Positions 25,065 to 39,879 of a stretch of DNA of 64,000 nt are shown here, piece by piece (position 1 is the stretch's first letter; each line of letters begins with the position of its first letter). Source of the stretch: Mycolicibacterium peregrinum (GTDB lineage: Bacteria; Actinomycetota; Actinomycetes; Mycobacteriales; Mycobacteriaceae). The notes beneath the pieces are model-generated. The model made no database searches. It saw only the letters and a program-made list of their open reading frames with translations, and had not been told where the DNA came from. The stretch lies in assembly GCF_002102345.1 (NCBI RefSeq), contig NZ_LQPP01000028.1, positions 124,001 to 188,000 of the forward strand. The letters run 5' to 3'. The translations under genes were made by a program, and so were the position numbers.

Positions 25065-25189
25065 GCTTCGACGAACGGCAGTCCGAGCGCTCACCCCAGC
25101 ATCGTGAAACATCCCCAGCCGCCGCAGGTTCACCGCGTGGCGCAGCAATGAGTGGGCGACATCGAGCAGGTGGATGTTGTGATACACAG

Positions 25190-26563
25190 ATGGCGATGAA
25201 TGTAACGCTGCTTGAGCAGCTCGCCGGGATCGTCGGTGCTTCCTACGTCACCACCGATCCCGACGTGCTGGACGGTCGGTGCGTCGACCACACCGGGCGG
25301 TATCGCGGACAGGCAGCAGCCCTGGTCCGGCCCGGCACCGCCGACGAAGTGGCCGCGGTGCTCCGCGCCTGCCGCGACGCGGGAGCGTGTGTCACGGTGC
25401 AAGGCGGCCGCACCTCGCTGGTGGCCGGGACCGTGCCGGAGAACGACGACATCCTGCTGTCGACCGAGCGACTCACCGAGATCGGCGTCGTCGACACCGT
25501 CGAGCGTCGCGTGAGCGCCGGCGCCGGGACGCCCCTGGCCGCGGTGCAACGAGCCGCCACCGCAGCCGGCTTGGTGTTCGGGGTCGACCTGGCCGCGCGC
25601 GAATCGGCCACGGTCGGCGGGATGGCCTCCACCAACGCCGGCGGTCTGCGCACCGTTCGCTACGGCAACATGGGCGAGCAGGTGCTGGGCCTGGACATCG
25701 CACTGCCCGACGGATCGGTGGTACACCGGCACAGTCAGGTCTGCCGCGACAACACCGGCTACGACCTGGCCTCGCTGTTCGTCGGCGCCGAGGGGACGCT
25801 CGGCGTGATCACCGCGCTGGATCTGCGCCTGCATCCCACCCCCACCCACCGGGTCACCGCGATCTGCGGGTTCGCCGATCTGGAAGCGCTGACCGGTGCC
25901 GGCCGCATCTTCCGCGACCTCGACGGCATCGCGGCCCTGGAGCTGATCGACGCCAGGGCCAGTGCGCTGACCGCCGAACATCTCGGGGTTCCCGCCCCCG
26001 TCGACGGCGCCTGGCAGTTGCTGATCGAACTGGCCGGCGACAGCGACCAGACCGAACGCCTGGCCGACGCGCTGGACGGGGCAAACCTCTGTGGTGAGCC
26101 TGCCGTCGGCATCGACACAACCGCCCAGCAGCGGCTGTGGCAGGTACGGGAGTCGGTGGCCGAGGTGCTCGGATTGTTCGGGCCGCCATTGAAATTCGAT
26201 GTCTCGCTGCCACTTTCGGCAATCCAGAACTTCGCCACCGAAGCCACCGGACTGATCGCCACCCACACCGCAGACGCGATTCCGGTGCTGTTCGGCCACA
26301 TCGGAGAGGGCAATCTGCACCTGAACGTGCTGCGGTGCTCCAGCGACGCCGAGGCGAATTTGTATGCCGCGATGATGACGTTGATCGCCGACTGCGGCGG
26401 CAACGTCAGCTCCGAACACGGCGTCGGGTCACGCAAACGCGACTATGTGGCGATGTCACGCACCGAGGCCGACATCGCGGCCATGCGCACGATCAAGGCC
26501 GCCTTCGATCCGGACGGATACCTCAATCGCGCCGTGCTGTTCAATCCTCGCGCTCTGCCATGA
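25190..26563 (+). CDS. FAD-linked oxidase (glycolate/D-lactate-dehydrogenase type)
   Basis: A ~457-residue GlcD/DLD-type flavoprotein. The PCMH FAD-binding domain spans residues ~20-220 ([47 protein letters not shown]). The C-terminal FAD-oxidase domain ends with [14 protein letters not shown] and [13 protein letters not shown]. It oxidises a 2-hydroxy acid to a 2-oxo acid. ATG 25190 is used; another in-frame ATG is six bases on. M. tuberculosis has a similar gene, Rv1257c (from memory). Its last 23 bases overlap the convergent MFS gene, suggesting a long-standing neighbour and hence the right edge of the island near 25.1 kb. Confidence 0.85.
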   Translation: MAMNVTLLEQLAGIVGASYVTTDPDVLDGRCVDHTGRYRGQAAALVRPGTADEVAAVLRACRDAGACVTVQGGRTSLVAGTVPENDDILLSTERLTEIGVVDTVERRVSAGAGTPLAAVQRAATAAGLVFGVDLAARESATVGGMASTNAGGLRTVRYGNMGEQVLGLDIALPDGSVVHRHSQVCRDNTGYDLASLFVGAEGTLGVITALDLRLHPTPTHRVTAICGFADLEALTGAGRIFRDLDGIAALELIDARASALTAEHLGVPAPVDGAWQLLIELAGDSDQTERLADALDGANLCGEPAVGIDTTAQQRLWQVRESVAEVLGLFGPPLKFDVSLPLSAIQNFATEATGLIATHTADAIPVLFGHIGEGNLHLNVLRCSSDAEANLYAAMMTLIADCGGNVSSEHGVGSRKRDYVAMSRTEADIAAMRTIKAAFDPDGYLNRAVLFNPRALP

Positions 26564-28229
26564 ACTCGGCGTAGATGTTCTCCCATTTCTCGGGATCTTC
26601 GGCCAGCGGCAGCACCCGGAACGAATCGGTCACCGCGTCGGCCGCACCGTCGCCATCGATGTGGTGATGGCTCACCGTGAACTCCACGTAGTCGTCGTCA
26701 TCGTCGTCGCGGGGGTCCAGGTAGGGATCCGGCTCGGAAGCGAAGACGGGCTCAGCATCGAAACCGAGCATGAACAGCGCCGCCACCACCCCGAACAGCG
26801 CGATGAACGCCGGCAGCAGCATCGACTGCGACATCGCCGCCGCGAACGGCGCGTGCAAGAACTCCGGCAACTCGGCGGCCCCGCCCTCACCGCGGGGCGC
26901 CGCGCCAGCCGCCCCCGGCATCTCGGCGCCGATGCGCGACGTCATGTACGCCGCGATCCCCGCGCTGCCGAGCACCGACCCGACCTGGCGGGTGGCGTTG
27001 TACACGCCGGATCCGGCCCCGGCCAGATCCGGCGGCAGGTTGCGCGTCGCGGTCGCTGCCAACGGCGACCAGATGAACGCCATGCCGACGCCCATCACCA
27101 ACTGCGGCAGCAACAGGCGCCAGATCGGCGTCGTCGGGGTCATCTCCATCGCCAGCCAGGTCAGCCCGATCGCCATCGCCGAGAAACCGAAACCGATCAC
27201 CGGCGTCGGATGCGCCCGGTCGACGATGCGGCCCACGACCGGCGCCAGCACACCGCTGGCGATCGCCGTCGGAGCGGTCAAGAGTGCCGACCGGATCGGC
27301 GACAGTCCGCACACCGTCTGGGCGTAGAACATCAACGGCAGGATCATCGCGGTCACCGCGAACCCGATCGTGGCGACGCCCACGTTGGCCAGGCTGAAGT
27401 CGCGATCTTTGAAGATCCGCAACGGGATCAGCGGCTCGGCGGTGTTGACCGCCTGCCAGCACACGAACGCCACCATCACCGCAATACCGACCGCGCCGGT
27501 GGCCCACACCCACGGCGCCCAGTCACGCGACTGCCCCTCCTGCAGCGCGAACACGATCAGGAACATGCCCACGCCGGACAGCACCACGCCCAGCACGTCG
27601 AACCGGTGGTCCTGGGTGGGCAGCACGGGCACCAGCCAGACCGCCAGGGCGAAGCCGACAACCCCGATCGGCACGTTGACGAAGAAGATCCACTGCCAGC
27701 CCAGTCCCCCGACCAGCACGCCACCGGCCAGCGGACCGACCAGCGTGGCCACCCCGGCCGTCGCGCCCCACACACTCATCGCCACGCCGCGCCGCTCGGG
27801 CGGGAAGATGCGGGTGATCGTGGACAACGTCTGCGGCGTCAGCAGGGCCGCACCGATGCCCTGCACCACACGAGCCGCGATCAGCATCCCGATGCTGCCG
27901 GCCAAACCGCACCACAGCGAGGCCGCGGTGAACACGGCGAGGCCGGCGAGGTAGAGGTTCTTGGGGCCGTAGACATCGCCCAACCGGCCCGCGACGAGCA
28001 GCGGCACCGCGTAGGCCAACAGGTAAGCACTGGTCACCCAGATCACGCCGTCGTAATCGGCGCCGAGCTCCTCCATGATGGTCGGATTGGCGACGGCGAC
28101 GATGGTCGCGTCGACCAGGATCATGAAGAAGCCGACCATCATGGCCCACAGTGCGTTCCACGGGTTGTCCGCACGCGCGGGCACCCTGCCCTGCGGGCTC
28201 GGGGTGCGGGCGTTCAGCGCTGGAGACAT
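26541..28229 (-). CDS. MFS drug exporter, DHA2 (14-TM) family, Rv1250-like
   Basis: A 562-residue transporter with about 14 membrane segments. Family motifs include the loop [14 protein letters not shown] (motif A) and [25 protein letters not shown] (motif C, antiporter). The protein ends in an acidic cytoplasmic tail with a run of aspartates. It should export drugs or lipophilic compounds by proton antiport. Synteny with kgd and an Rv1249c-like gene supports its being the Rv1250 counterpart. It overlaps the convergent FAD oxidase by 23 bases. Confidence 0.88.
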   Translation of the reverse strand: MSPALNARTPSPQGRVPARADNPWNALWAMMVGFFMILVDATIVAVANPTIMEELGADYDGVIWVTSAYLLAYAVPLLVAGRLGDVYGPKNLYLAGLAVFTAASLWCGLAGSIGMLIAARVVQGIGAALLTPQTLSTITRIFPPERRGVAMSVWGATAGVATLVGPLAGGVLVGGLGWQWIFFVNVPIGVVGFALAVWLVPVLPTQDHRFDVLGVVLSGVGMFLIVFALQEGQSRDWAPWVWATGAVGIAVMVAFVCWQAVNTAEPLIPLRIFKDRDFSLANVGVATIGFAVTAMILPLMFYAQTVCGLSPIRSALLTAPTAIASGVLAPVVGRIVDRAHPTPVIGFGFSAMAIGLTWLAMEMTPTTPIWRLLLPQLVMGVGMAFIWSPLAATATRNLPPDLAGAGSGVYNATRQVGSVLGSAGIAAYMTSRIGAEMPGAAGAAPRGEGGAAELPEFLHAPFAAAMSQSMLLPAFIALFGVVAALFMLGFDAEPVFASEPDPYLDPRDDDDDDYVEFTVSHHHIDGDGAADAVTDSFRVLPLAEDPEKWENIYAEFMAERED

Positions 28230-28307
28230 GGCGATGCGGTGTGGTGGGCCTCGGGTCCGGCTCAGTTGGGTTGTTGGCGGGCCCAGCCGACGCTACCCGG
28301 GAGCGCG

Positions 28308-29603
28308 TCAGGCGGGCTCGACAACCGCCTCGGAAACGACGAGCGTGTCGCCCGGGTATTCGCTCGCCTCGTCATCGTCGTTACGCCGACCGACCAGCAG
28401 CAGCGCCGTCAGAGCGATCGCCATGCCTGCCGTCATCACCCACGACAACGCCAGCGCACCGTTGCCCAGGGCCCCGATCGCCGGTGCCACCGCCGCGCCG
28501 AGTCCGAACTGCGCCGCGCCCAACAACGCCGCCGCCGTTCCGGCAGCATCGGGATGCCGCGACAGTGCGAGCGCCGGGGCGTTGGGAAGCACCAGGCCCA
28601 TCCCGGCCAGGATCGCCAGCACCGGCACCACGAACGCGGACAGCCCGCCGACGTGCGCGACGGTCAGCACCACGAACACCACCCCGGCAAGGGTCGACCA
28701 GCTCAGCGCCGCCACGGTGATCGCCTGCGGCGAGAACCGGCGCAGCAGCACGACGTTGAACTGGGTGGAGCCGATCAGCGCGATCGCCCCTGCGGCGAAC
28801 ACCAGCGCGAAGGCCTGCTGGTCGAGACCGTAGTGGCCCTGCAAAACGAAGGGGGCCGCCGAGATATAGGCGAACAACCCGGACATGCCCAGTGCGGCGA
28901 CCAGCACCAGGATCACGAATCGCGAGTCACGCAGCAGCTCGAGGTACGTGCCGACGATGCCGCTCACCGCGAGTGGACGCCGGTGGGCAACCGGCAGGGT
29001 TTCGGGCAGGGCGAGCGCGGCCATCACCAACAGTCCCCCGGCCACCACCACCAGCGCGACGAAGACCCAGTGCCAGGACCCGTGCAACAGCACGGCCGCC
29101 CCCAAGGACGGGGCCAGCACCGGGGCCACCCCAAGCACCAGCATCAACCGCGACATCACCGTCGCCGCCACCGTGCCGCTGAACAGGTCGCCGACCACCG
29201 CGATGGCCACGACCGACGCCGCCGCCGCACCCATGCCCTGCAGACCGCGCGCCAGCCCGAGGACGGTGATGTTGGGTGCCAGCACGCACAGCACCGAAGC
29301 CACCATGTGCAGCACGATGCCCGCCATCAACGGGCGCCTGCGTCCCAGCGAATCCGACAGTGGGCCGACGATCAGCTGACCCAGGGCCAGACCGGCCAGG
29401 GTTCCGGTGAGCGTCAGCTGCGACACCGAAGAGGAGACCGAGAGCTCCTCGGCGATCCGGGGCAAGGCCGGCAGATACATGTCGATGGTCAGTGGCCCCA
29501 GCGCCACCAGCGCACCCAGGACGAGAATCATCCTGATCCGACCCGGCATCCGACTGTGCTCAGCTACCGATGTCGTCTGGTCCACGTCGGGCGATGATGC
29601 CAT
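28308..29603 (-). CDS. MFS multidrug transporter, Bcr/CflA (DHA1) family
   Basis: A 431-residue, 12-TM transporter. The N-terminal LGPLTIDMYLPALPRIAEEL is the Bcr/CflA signature, and GPLSDSLGRRRPLMAG is motif A. It would expel chloramphenicol/bicyclomycin-like compounds or metabolites. It lies 78 bases upstream of the other exporter on the same strand, so the two may be co-expressed. The large plus-strand open frame across both genes is an antisense shadow. Confidence 0.85.
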   Translation of the reverse strand: MASSPDVDQTTSVAEHSRMPGRIRMILVLGALVALGPLTIDMYLPALPRIAEELSVSSSVSQLTLTGTLAGLALGQLIVGPLSDSLGRRRPLMAGIVLHMVASVLCVLAPNITVLGLARGLQGMGAAAASVVAIAVVGDLFSGTVAATVMSRLMLVLGVAPVLAPSLGAAVLLHGSWHWVFVALVVVAGGLLVMAALALPETLPVAHRRPLAVSGIVGTYLELLRDSRFVILVLVAALGMSGLFAYISAAPFVLQGHYGLDQQAFALVFAAGAIALIGSTQFNVVLLRRFSPQAITVAALSWSTLAGVVFVVLTVAHVGGLSAFVVPVLAILAGMGLVLPNAPALALSRHPDAAGTAAALLGAAQFGLGAAVAPAIGALGNGALALSWVMTAGMAIALTALLLVGRRNDDDEASEYPGDTLVVSEAVVEPA

Positions 29604-29752
29604 GAAGGTGAACAGCCCCGCATTTCAGTTTTTTGTTCCCGTGACGGCTGTCACCCTCGGGCACCGGCAACGGGTAGCCGTTCGTTCTCCCGACGTCAGG
29701 TCAAGCGTTAGCCTGGCAGTCAACGATGGGTTCACACCTGGGAGGCCCCGAA

Positions 29753-30493
29753 GTGCGTGCGCGGTCCAAAGCCCTGCCTGCGAAGGTCGAAGAGACCGAA
29801 GATCCCAGCACGGCGGCCAAGGTGCTCTCGGCCATCATCGAGCGCAGCTCGCGCGTCCAGGCCCCGGCCGTCAAGGCCTATGTGGACCGGTTGCGCAGCC
29901 ACCAGCCCGATGCCACCCCGGCCGAGATCGTGACCCGGCTGGAGAAGCATTACCTGGCCGCGGTGATGGCCAGCGGCGCCGCGGTCGGTTCGGCCGCCGC
30001 CTTCCCCGGCATCGGAACCCTGGCGGCGCTGTCGGCCGTCGCCGGCGAGACGGTCGTGTTCCTGGAAGCCACGTCGGTGTTCGTGCTCGCCGTCGCCGAG
30101 GTGCACGGCATCCCGGCCGACCATCGCGAACGGCGCCGTGCGCTGGTGCTTTCGGTCCTCGTCGGCGAAGACAGCAAGCGCGCCATGGCCGACCTGCTCG
30201 GCACCGGGCGGACCAGCGGTGCATGGCTGTCCGACGGTGCGGCGACGCTGCCGTTGCCCGCGGTCTCCCAGCTCAACTCCCGGCTGGTCAAGTACTTCGT
30301 CAAGCGGTATACGCTCAAGCGCGGCGCGATGGCTTTCGGCAAGATGCTGCCGGTGGGCATCGGCGCTGTCATCGGCGGGGTCGGCAACCGGCTGATGGGT
30401 AAGAAGATCGTCGCCAACGCCCGCCAGGCGTTCGGCGCACCCCCGCCGCGGTGGCCCGCAACGTTGCATGTGCTGCCGTCCGCCAACCCCTGA
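29753..30493 (+). CDS. Rv1249c-like conserved membrane-associated protein
   Basis: A ~246-residue protein of unknown function conserved next to kgd in mycobacteria. A charged helical N terminus is followed by hydrophobic stretches (AAVMASGAAVGSAAAFPGIGTLAALSAVAG and FLEATSVFVLAVAEVHG) and a late glycine-rich segment (MLPVGIGAVIGGVGNRLMGKK), suggesting two or three membrane insertions. GTG 29753 is preferred over ATG 29726 because GGAGG lies 7 bases before it. It precedes kgd by 143 bases on the same strand. Confidence 0.7.
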   Translation: MRARSKALPAKVEETEDPSTAAKVLSAIIERSSRVQAPAVKAYVDRLRSHQPDATPAEIVTRLEKHYLAAVMASGAAVGSAAAFPGIGTLAALSAVAGETVVFLEATSVFVLAVAEVHGIPADHRERRRALVLSVLVGEDSKRAMADLLGTGRTSGAWLSDGAATLPLPAVSQLNSRLVKYFVKRYTLKRGAMAFGKMLPVGIGAVIGGVGNRLMGKKIVANARQAFGAPPPRWPATLHVLPSANP

Positions 30494-30636
30494 GGACCAT
30501 GCTGACCTCAGGTGGCGCTGAAAGGCGATAGCCTTTATGCGGCGGTCCAGAGGGGTCGACCGCCCACAGAAGAACACAAGCGGCAAGCCTGCATGTGACG
30601 GCTGGCCGGACACAAGAATCGAGGCGAGTGTCTGCC

Positions 30637-34341
<3,705 letters not shown>

Positions 34342-34363
34342 GCGTTCGCCTGATCCAGATCAA

Positions 34364-34402
34364 CGAAATGGTCGCTGCCGCACGCCGGTAGCGACCATTT
34401 CG
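34364..34402 (+). terminator. Hairpin terminator after kgd
   Basis: CGAAATGGTCGCT (34364-34376) and its exact complement (34390-34402) form a 13-bp perfect stem with a 13-base loop, 23 bases after the kgd stop. A weak CTTAT follows rather than a T-run, typical of mycobacterial terminators. Confidence 0.75.
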
Positions 34403-34474
34403 CTTATCCCGTGGGTTTCGATCAGGGTGCGCGCAACGGTGGGCGGAGCGCCGGGCGGTCACTAGACAACTAGG

Positions 34475-35785
34475 GTGACTATCGCAGCCGCCCCGCCCAC
34501 CGCCACCACGGCGACGCCCGCCTCGGGAAACACGGTGCGCACGGCGGTGCTGGCCAGCGTGCTCGGGACGACGATCGAGTGGTACGACTTCTTCCTCTAC
34601 GCCACCGCCGCCAGCCTGGTGTTCAACCACACCTTCTTCCCGGACCAGAGCTCGTACGTCGGCACGATGCTGGCATTCGCCACGTTCGCCGTCGGGTTCG
34701 TCGTCCGGCCCATCGGCGGATTCGTGTTCGGCCACATCGGCGACCGGATCGGCCGCAAGCGCACGCTCGCCCTGACCATGCTGCTGATGGGCGCGGCCAC
34801 CGCACTGATGGGGGTCCTGCCCACCGCTGCGCAGATCGGCGTCCTGGCCCCGATCCTGCTGCTGGCGCTGCGCGTGGTCCAGGGATTCGCACTCGGCGGT
34901 GAGTGGGCCGGTGCGGTGCTGTTGGCCGTCGAGCACAGTCCCCGGCATCGTCGCGGACTGTTCGGAAGCATCCCGCAGGTCGGGCTCGCCCTTGGCCTGG
35001 CACTGGGCACCGGGGTGTTCGTGCTGCTGCAGCTGTGGCTGTCCGCCGAGGCGTTCCAGACCTACGGCTGGCGGATCGCGTTCCTGTTCAGCGTCGTGCT
35101 GGTGGTCTTCGGCATCGTGGTGCGGTTCCGGGTGGCCGAGACGCCGGCATTCGAGAAGCTGCGCGACGACGACGAACGCTCGGCGGTCCCCGTCAAGGAG
35201 ATCTTCCGCCCCCCGGCGTTGCGTTCGACCGTGCTCGGCCTGCTGTCGCGCTGGGGTGAGGGCGCCGCGTTCAACACCTGGGGCGTGTTCACCATCGCGT
35301 ACGCGACGACGACGCTACATCTGGGCAAGGTGCCGGTCCTGATCGTGGTGACCGCGGCGGCACTACTGATGGCGGTGCTACTGCCGGTGTCGGGTCTGCT
35401 CGCCGACAAGTTCAGCCCGAAGGCGGTCTACGCCTCGGGAATCGCGGCCTACGCCGTCGTCGTCTTCCCGGCGTTCGCCCTGTTCAACACCGGCAGCATC
35501 ACGGCCTATGCGGTGGGAATGTTGTTGGCGTTCGGCATCATTCACGCCTGGTTCTACGGCGCGCAGGGCACGCTGTACGCGTCTCTGTTCCCGACGCGGA
35601 CCCGCTACACCGGACTGTCGACGGTGTATCAGCTCTCGGGCGTCTACGCATCGGGCCTGACCCCACTGATCCTCACCGCACTGATCGCCGCAGGCGGCGG
35701 TACACCGTGGTTGGCGTGCGGATATCTGGTGGCCACCGCAGTCGTCAGCGTCGTGGCCACGCTGTTGCTGCGTCCGGAGCACTGA
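34475..35785 (+). CDS. MFS metabolite:H+ symporter (MHS family)
   Basis: A 436-residue, 12-TM transporter. GTTIEWYDFFLYATAASLVF and GFVVRPIGGFVFGHIGDRIGRKRTL are hallmarks of the MHS family (shikimate, 2-oxoglutarate, citrate and proline/betaine importers); the second motif is the MFS loop 2-3. GGEWAGAVLLAVEH is also typical. It would import an organic acid or osmolyte with protons. Its place after kgd invites a dicarboxylate substrate, but sequence does not settle it. GTG 34475 is used. It is convergent with the aminopeptidase gene, 2 bases apart. Confidence 0.85.
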   Translation: MTIAAAPPTATTATPASGNTVRTAVLASVLGTTIEWYDFFLYATAASLVFNHTFFPDQSSYVGTMLAFATFAVGFVVRPIGGFVFGHIGDRIGRKRTLALTMLLMGAATALMGVLPTAAQIGVLAPILLLALRVVQGFALGGEWAGAVLLAVEHSPRHRRGLFGSIPQVGLALGLALGTGVFVLLQLWLSAEAFQTYGWRIAFLFSVVLVVFGIVVRFRVAETPAFEKLRDDDERSAVPVKEIFRPPALRSTVLGLLSRWGEGAAFNTWGVFTIAYATTTLHLGKVPVLIVVTAAALLMAVLLPVSGLLADKFSPKAVYASGIAAYAVVVFPAFALFNTGSITAYAVGMLLAFGIIHAWFYGAQGTLYASLFPTRTRYTGLSTVYQLSGVYASGLTPLILTALIAAGGGTPWLACGYLVATAVVSVVATLLLRPEH

Positions 35786-35787
35786 CG

Positions 35788-36549
35788 TCAGCGAGTGAGC
35801 ACGAGCGGCCCCGATTCGGTGATCGCCACGGTGTTCTCGGTATGCGCGGTGCGGGAACCGTCGGCGGATCGGATGGTCCAGCCGTCGCGGTCGAAGACGA
35901 TGCGGTCGGTACCGGCGGCCAACCACGGTTCCAGCGCCAGTGTCATCCCGGCTCGGAGCTTCATGCCGCGGCCGGGCTTGCCCCGGTTCGGTACATGCGG
36001 GTCCTCGTGCATGGTTCGGCCCAGCCCGTGCCCACCGAACTCGAGGTTGACCGGGTAGCCGTAGTCGGCGGCGACGGCGCCGATGGCGGCCGAGATGTCA
36101 CCGAGCCGGTTCCCCGGACGCGCGGCGGCGGTGCCGGCCTCCAGCGCCTCCTCGGTGGCCCGAACCAGCCGTGCGTCGGCGGCCGCTGGTGTCCCGACGA
36201 TCACGGTGCGGGCCGCGTCGGCGACCCAGCCATCGATGGACACCGCGAAGTCCATGGTGAGCACGTCGCCGTCGGCCAGCCGGTAGTCGTGCGGAAGGCC
36301 GTGCAGCACAGCATCGTTGACCGACAGGCAGATGACGTTGCGAAACGGGCCGCGGCCGAATGACGGGTCGTAATCCCAGTAACACGATTCGGCACCGCGG
36401 CGCTCGACCATGTCGCGGGCGTGCAGTTCGAGGTCGAGCAGGTTGACCCCGATATCCGCGAGCCCACTCAGCTCGGTGAGCACCTCGGCCACGAACCGCC
36501 CGGTGACCCGCATCTTCTCGATCTCGGCGGCGGTCTTCAGCTCGATCAT
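35788..36549 (-). CDS. map: Type I methionine aminopeptidase paralogue
   Basis: A 253-residue pita-bread metalloprotease. The five metal ligands are visible: two Asp in MDFAVSIDGWVADAAR, His in GGHGLGR, Glu in ALEPW and Glu in HTENTVAI. It removes N-terminal Met from nascent proteins, or may be specialised. ATG 36547-36549 follows AAAGGG; a GTG two codons upstream is possible. It is divergent from a small Xre-type regulator across a gap with two AT-rich palindromes, suggesting regulated expression unlike a housekeeping MetAP. Confidence 0.88.
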   Translation of the reverse strand: MIELKTAAEIEKMRVTGRFVAEVLTELSGLADIGVNLLDLELHARDMVERRGAESCYWDYDPSFGRGPFRNVICLSVNDAVLHGLPHDYRLADGDVLTMDFAVSIDGWVADAARTVIVGTPAAADARLVRATEEALEAGTAAARPGNRLGDISAAIGAVAADYGYPVNLEFGGHGLGRTMHEDPHVPNRGKPGRGMKLRAGMTLALEPWLAAGTDRIVFDRDGWTIRSADGSRTAHTENTVAITESGPLVLTR

Positions 36550-36564
36550 GTCCACACCCTTTCC

Positions 36565-36578
36565 GGTATTTAAATACC
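36565..36578. promoter_or_regulatory. Palindromic operator GGTATTTAAATACC
   Basis: A perfect 14-bp AT-rich palindrome in the 69-base gap between map (start 36549) and the Xre gene (start 36619). A near copy lies 23 bases on. It is the likely Xre binding site covering the map promoter. Confidence 0.65.
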
Positions 36579-36586
36579 AACACTAG

Positions 36587-36602
36587 CGGTATATAAATAC
36601 CG
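36587..36602. promoter_or_regulatory. Second operator copy CGGTATATAAATACCG
   Basis: 16 bp with one mismatch between arms, sharing GGTAT-N4-ATACC with the first site. It lies 16 bases before the Xre start and immediately upstream of a TACCGT -10-like hexamer, so binding would repress Xre itself. Confidence 0.65.
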
Positions 36603-36618
36603 GCGCTACCGTGGTGAC

Positions 36619-36879
36619 GTGGTCCGCACCCCACTCACCCCCGCACAGATCGCAGCCGGCCGCCGGCTCGGCGAGACCCTGCGCGCCGCCCGGGGCGCCC
36701 GCCCGCTCGACGAGGTCGCCGCGCACGCCGGCATCTCCCCGGAGACGTTGCGCAAGATAGAGACCGGAAGGCTGCCCTCCCCGGCGTTCGGCACGGTCGT
36801 CGGACTGAGCGATGCCCTGGGAATTCCGCTGGAGACCCTGGCCGAAGTCTGGCGACCGGTGCGCGCGGCCGCGTCGTAG
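36619..36879 (+). CDS. Xre-family helix-turn-helix regulator
   Basis: An 86-residue single-domain Cro/CI-type repressor: LGETLRAARGARPLDEVAAHAGISPETLRKIETGRLPSPAFGTVVGLSDALGI spans the five-helix HTH. GTG 36619 lies six bases after TACCGT (36607-36612), consistent with leaderless transcription. It is divergent from map and probably controls it through the paired palindromes. It has no ligand domain, so derepression may depend on protein level or partner proteins. Confidence 0.8.
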   Translation: MVRTPLTPAQIAAGRRLGETLRAARGARPLDEVAAHAGISPETLRKIETGRLPSPAFGTVVGLSDALGIPLETLAEVWRPVRAAAS

Positions 36880-36971
36880 CACTGCCGACAGCGGCCAAGA
36901 CGGCCGACACAACCGGGACCGCGGGTACCGGGTAATCTCGACGCAAGTCGAACGACACAAGGGAGTGTTCT

Positions 36972-37796
36972 ATGGAGGGCTTCGCCGGAAAGGTCGCCGT
37001 CGTGACCGGCGCCGGATCAGGCATCGGACAGGCACTGGCCATCGAGCTCGGACGTTCCGGGGCCAAGCTGGCGATTTGCGACGTCGATACCGAGGGCCTC
37101 GCGGTCACGGAGGAGCGCCTCAAGGCGATCGGTGCCGAGGTGAAGACCGACCGGATCGACGTCACCGAGCGCGAGGCCTTCCTGCTCTACGCCGACGCGG
37201 TCAAGGAGCACTTCGGCAAGGTCAACCAGATCTACAACAACGCAGGCATCGCCTTCACCGGCGACGTCGAGATCAGTCAGTTCAAGGACATCGAGCGGGT
37301 GATGGACGTGGACTTCTGGGGCGTCGTCAACGGCACCAAGGCCTTCCTGCCGCACCTGATCGAATCCGGCGACGGACACGTCATCAACGTCTCCAGTCTG
37401 TTCGGCATCTTCTCGGTTCCGGGCCAGGCCGCCTACAACTCGGCCAAGTTCGCGGTGCGCGGCTTCACCGAGGCCCTGCGTCAGGAGATGGCCCTCGCCA
37501 AACATCCGGTCAAGGTGACCTGTGTGCACCCCGGCGGGATCAAGACCGCCATCGCCCGCAACGCCACCGCCGCCGAGGGACTGGACCAAAAGGCCCTCGC
37601 CGAGACCTTCGACCGGAAACTGGCCAACACCACCCCGCAGCGCGCGGCCACGATCATCCTCGAAGCGGTCCGCAAGGACCGGGCACGGGTACTCGTCGGC
37701 GCCGACGCCAAGGTCCTTGACGTCATCGTGCGGATCACCGGCTCGGCGTACCAGAAGCTGTTCGCGGGCGCGATGGGGCGGATGCTGCCCCGCTGA
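36972..37796 (+). CDS. Short-chain dehydrogenase (Rv1245c-like)
   Basis: A 274-residue classical SDR. VVTGAGSGIG (residues 10-19) binds NAD(P); YNNAG (88-92) is structural; Ser141/142, Tyr155 and Lys159 form the catalytic set (NVSS … YNSAK). The C-terminal ~70 residues with a hydrophobic end (YQKLFAGAMGRMLPR) match mycobacterial SDRs adjacent to lpqZ. It oxidises or reduces an unknown alcohol/ketone, possibly lipid-derived. AAGGGAGTGTTCT precedes ATG 36972. Confidence 0.88.
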   Translation: MEGFAGKVAVVTGAGSGIGQALAIELGRSGAKLAICDVDTEGLAVTEERLKAIGAEVKTDRIDVTEREAFLLYADAVKEHFGKVNQIYNNAGIAFTGDVEISQFKDIERVMDVDFWGVVNGTKAFLPHLIESGDGHVINVSSLFGIFSVPGQAAYNSAKFAVRGFTEALRQEMALAKHPVKVTCVHPGGIKTAIARNATAAEGLDQKALAETFDRKLANTTPQRAATIILEAVRKDRARVLVGADAKVLDVIVRITGSAYQKLFAGAMGRMLPR

Positions 37797-37816
37797 GGCC
37801 GAGGTGTTGCCGAGGG

Positions 37817-38659
37817 TTAGTGGCCCAGCGGGTTGGACTGGAGAAATTCGTCGGCCACCGCACCGGGGTCCTTGCCCTCGGCGACCTGCCTGCGCATGTC
37901 GGCCAGCGATCCGGTGTCCAGGACACCCGCGATCTCGTTGAGCGCCAGGACCTGGCGTTCGTTGAGTGTGTTGCGGCGATACAGCGGCACCACATTCTCA
38001 CCGCGGATCAGCGCCGTCTTGTCGGCCAGCACGGTCAGGTCCGACGGGATCGCCGGATCAGCCGTCGTGGACCAGGCTGCGTTGATCTTCCCGGCACCCA
38101 GTGCCGCGAACAGGCTCTTGTCGTCGGGGAATGTGACCGCCTTGGGCAGCGTGCAGGACCCCACCACCTTGGGCACCGTCGAACCGGCCACGGCACCCGG
38201 CCGGGCCTGGGCACAGTTGCGGCGCAGCGCGCTCAGATCGGTCCCGCCCCACGCCGTCGCGGTCGCCTCGGTGACCACCAGCGCGGGCTTGTCCTGTGCC
38301 GACATGGTGTAGTCGCCGGCCGCGACGCCCTCGGGCAGCGCCGAGACCAGGTCCCGGTAGACCTGCTCGTCCGCGCGGGCCGTGGCGGCCGGATCCAGCC
38401 GCGTCAGGAACCGGCCGGTGAACCCCGGCTGCACGGTCACCGATCCCGAATCCAGCACCCCGAGGGTGCCGTCGGTCTCGGTGACCACGGCCGGTGTGCC
38501 GTAATAGCGCAGTGCCGCGGCATACAGATGACCGAGCAGTGCCGACTCGGGCACCGGCCCCGACCCGACCGCGAGAGCAGCCGGGGCCGAGTGGCCGCCG
38601 CACCCGGCAGAGGCCAGCGCGAACAGGACCAACAGCGCCAACGCCAACGTGCGGCGCAT
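37817..38659 (-). CDS. lpqZ: Lipoprotein LpqZ, glycine-betaine/choline-type ABC substrate-binding protein
   Basis: A 280-residue lipoprotein with a signal peptide ending in LASAGC; Cys20 is the lipidated residue. The mature part has the OpuAC-type periplasmic binding fold (LGVLDSGSVTVQPGFTGRFLTRL, ALVVTEATATAWGGTDLSAL, ADMRRQVAEGKDPGAVADEFL). It would sit on the outer face of the membrane and bind a quaternary amine or related solute. No ABC permease or ATPase for it lies nearby, so it may share another system or act as a sensor. It starts 9 bases after the malic enzyme stop, so they are probably one operon. Confidence 0.85.
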   Translation of the reverse strand: MRRTLALALLVLFALASAGCGGHSAPAALAVGSGPVPESALLGHLYAAALRYYGTPAVVTETDGTLGVLDSGSVTVQPGFTGRFLTRLDPAATARADEQVYRDLVSALPEGVAAGDYTMSAQDKPALVVTEATATAWGGTDLSALRRNCAQARPGAVAGSTVPKVVGSCTLPKAVTFPDDKSLFAALGAGKINAAWSTTADPAIPSDLTVLADKTALIRGENVVPLYRRNTLNERQVLALNEIAGVLDTGSLADMRRQVAEGKDPGAVADEFLQSNPLGH

Positions 38660-38667
38660 ACGTGAAC

Positions 38668-39879
<1,212 letters not shown>

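Noticed and set aside
24057..25187. 376-codon minus-strand open frame
   Set aside because: Antisense to the SDR gene and crossing the tandem operators; no recognisable domain.
26445..29597. 1050-codon plus-strand open frame
   Set aside because: It is antisense to two well-supported MFS genes; its His/Arg/Gln-rich, low-complexity translation is typical of the shadow of GC-rich genes.
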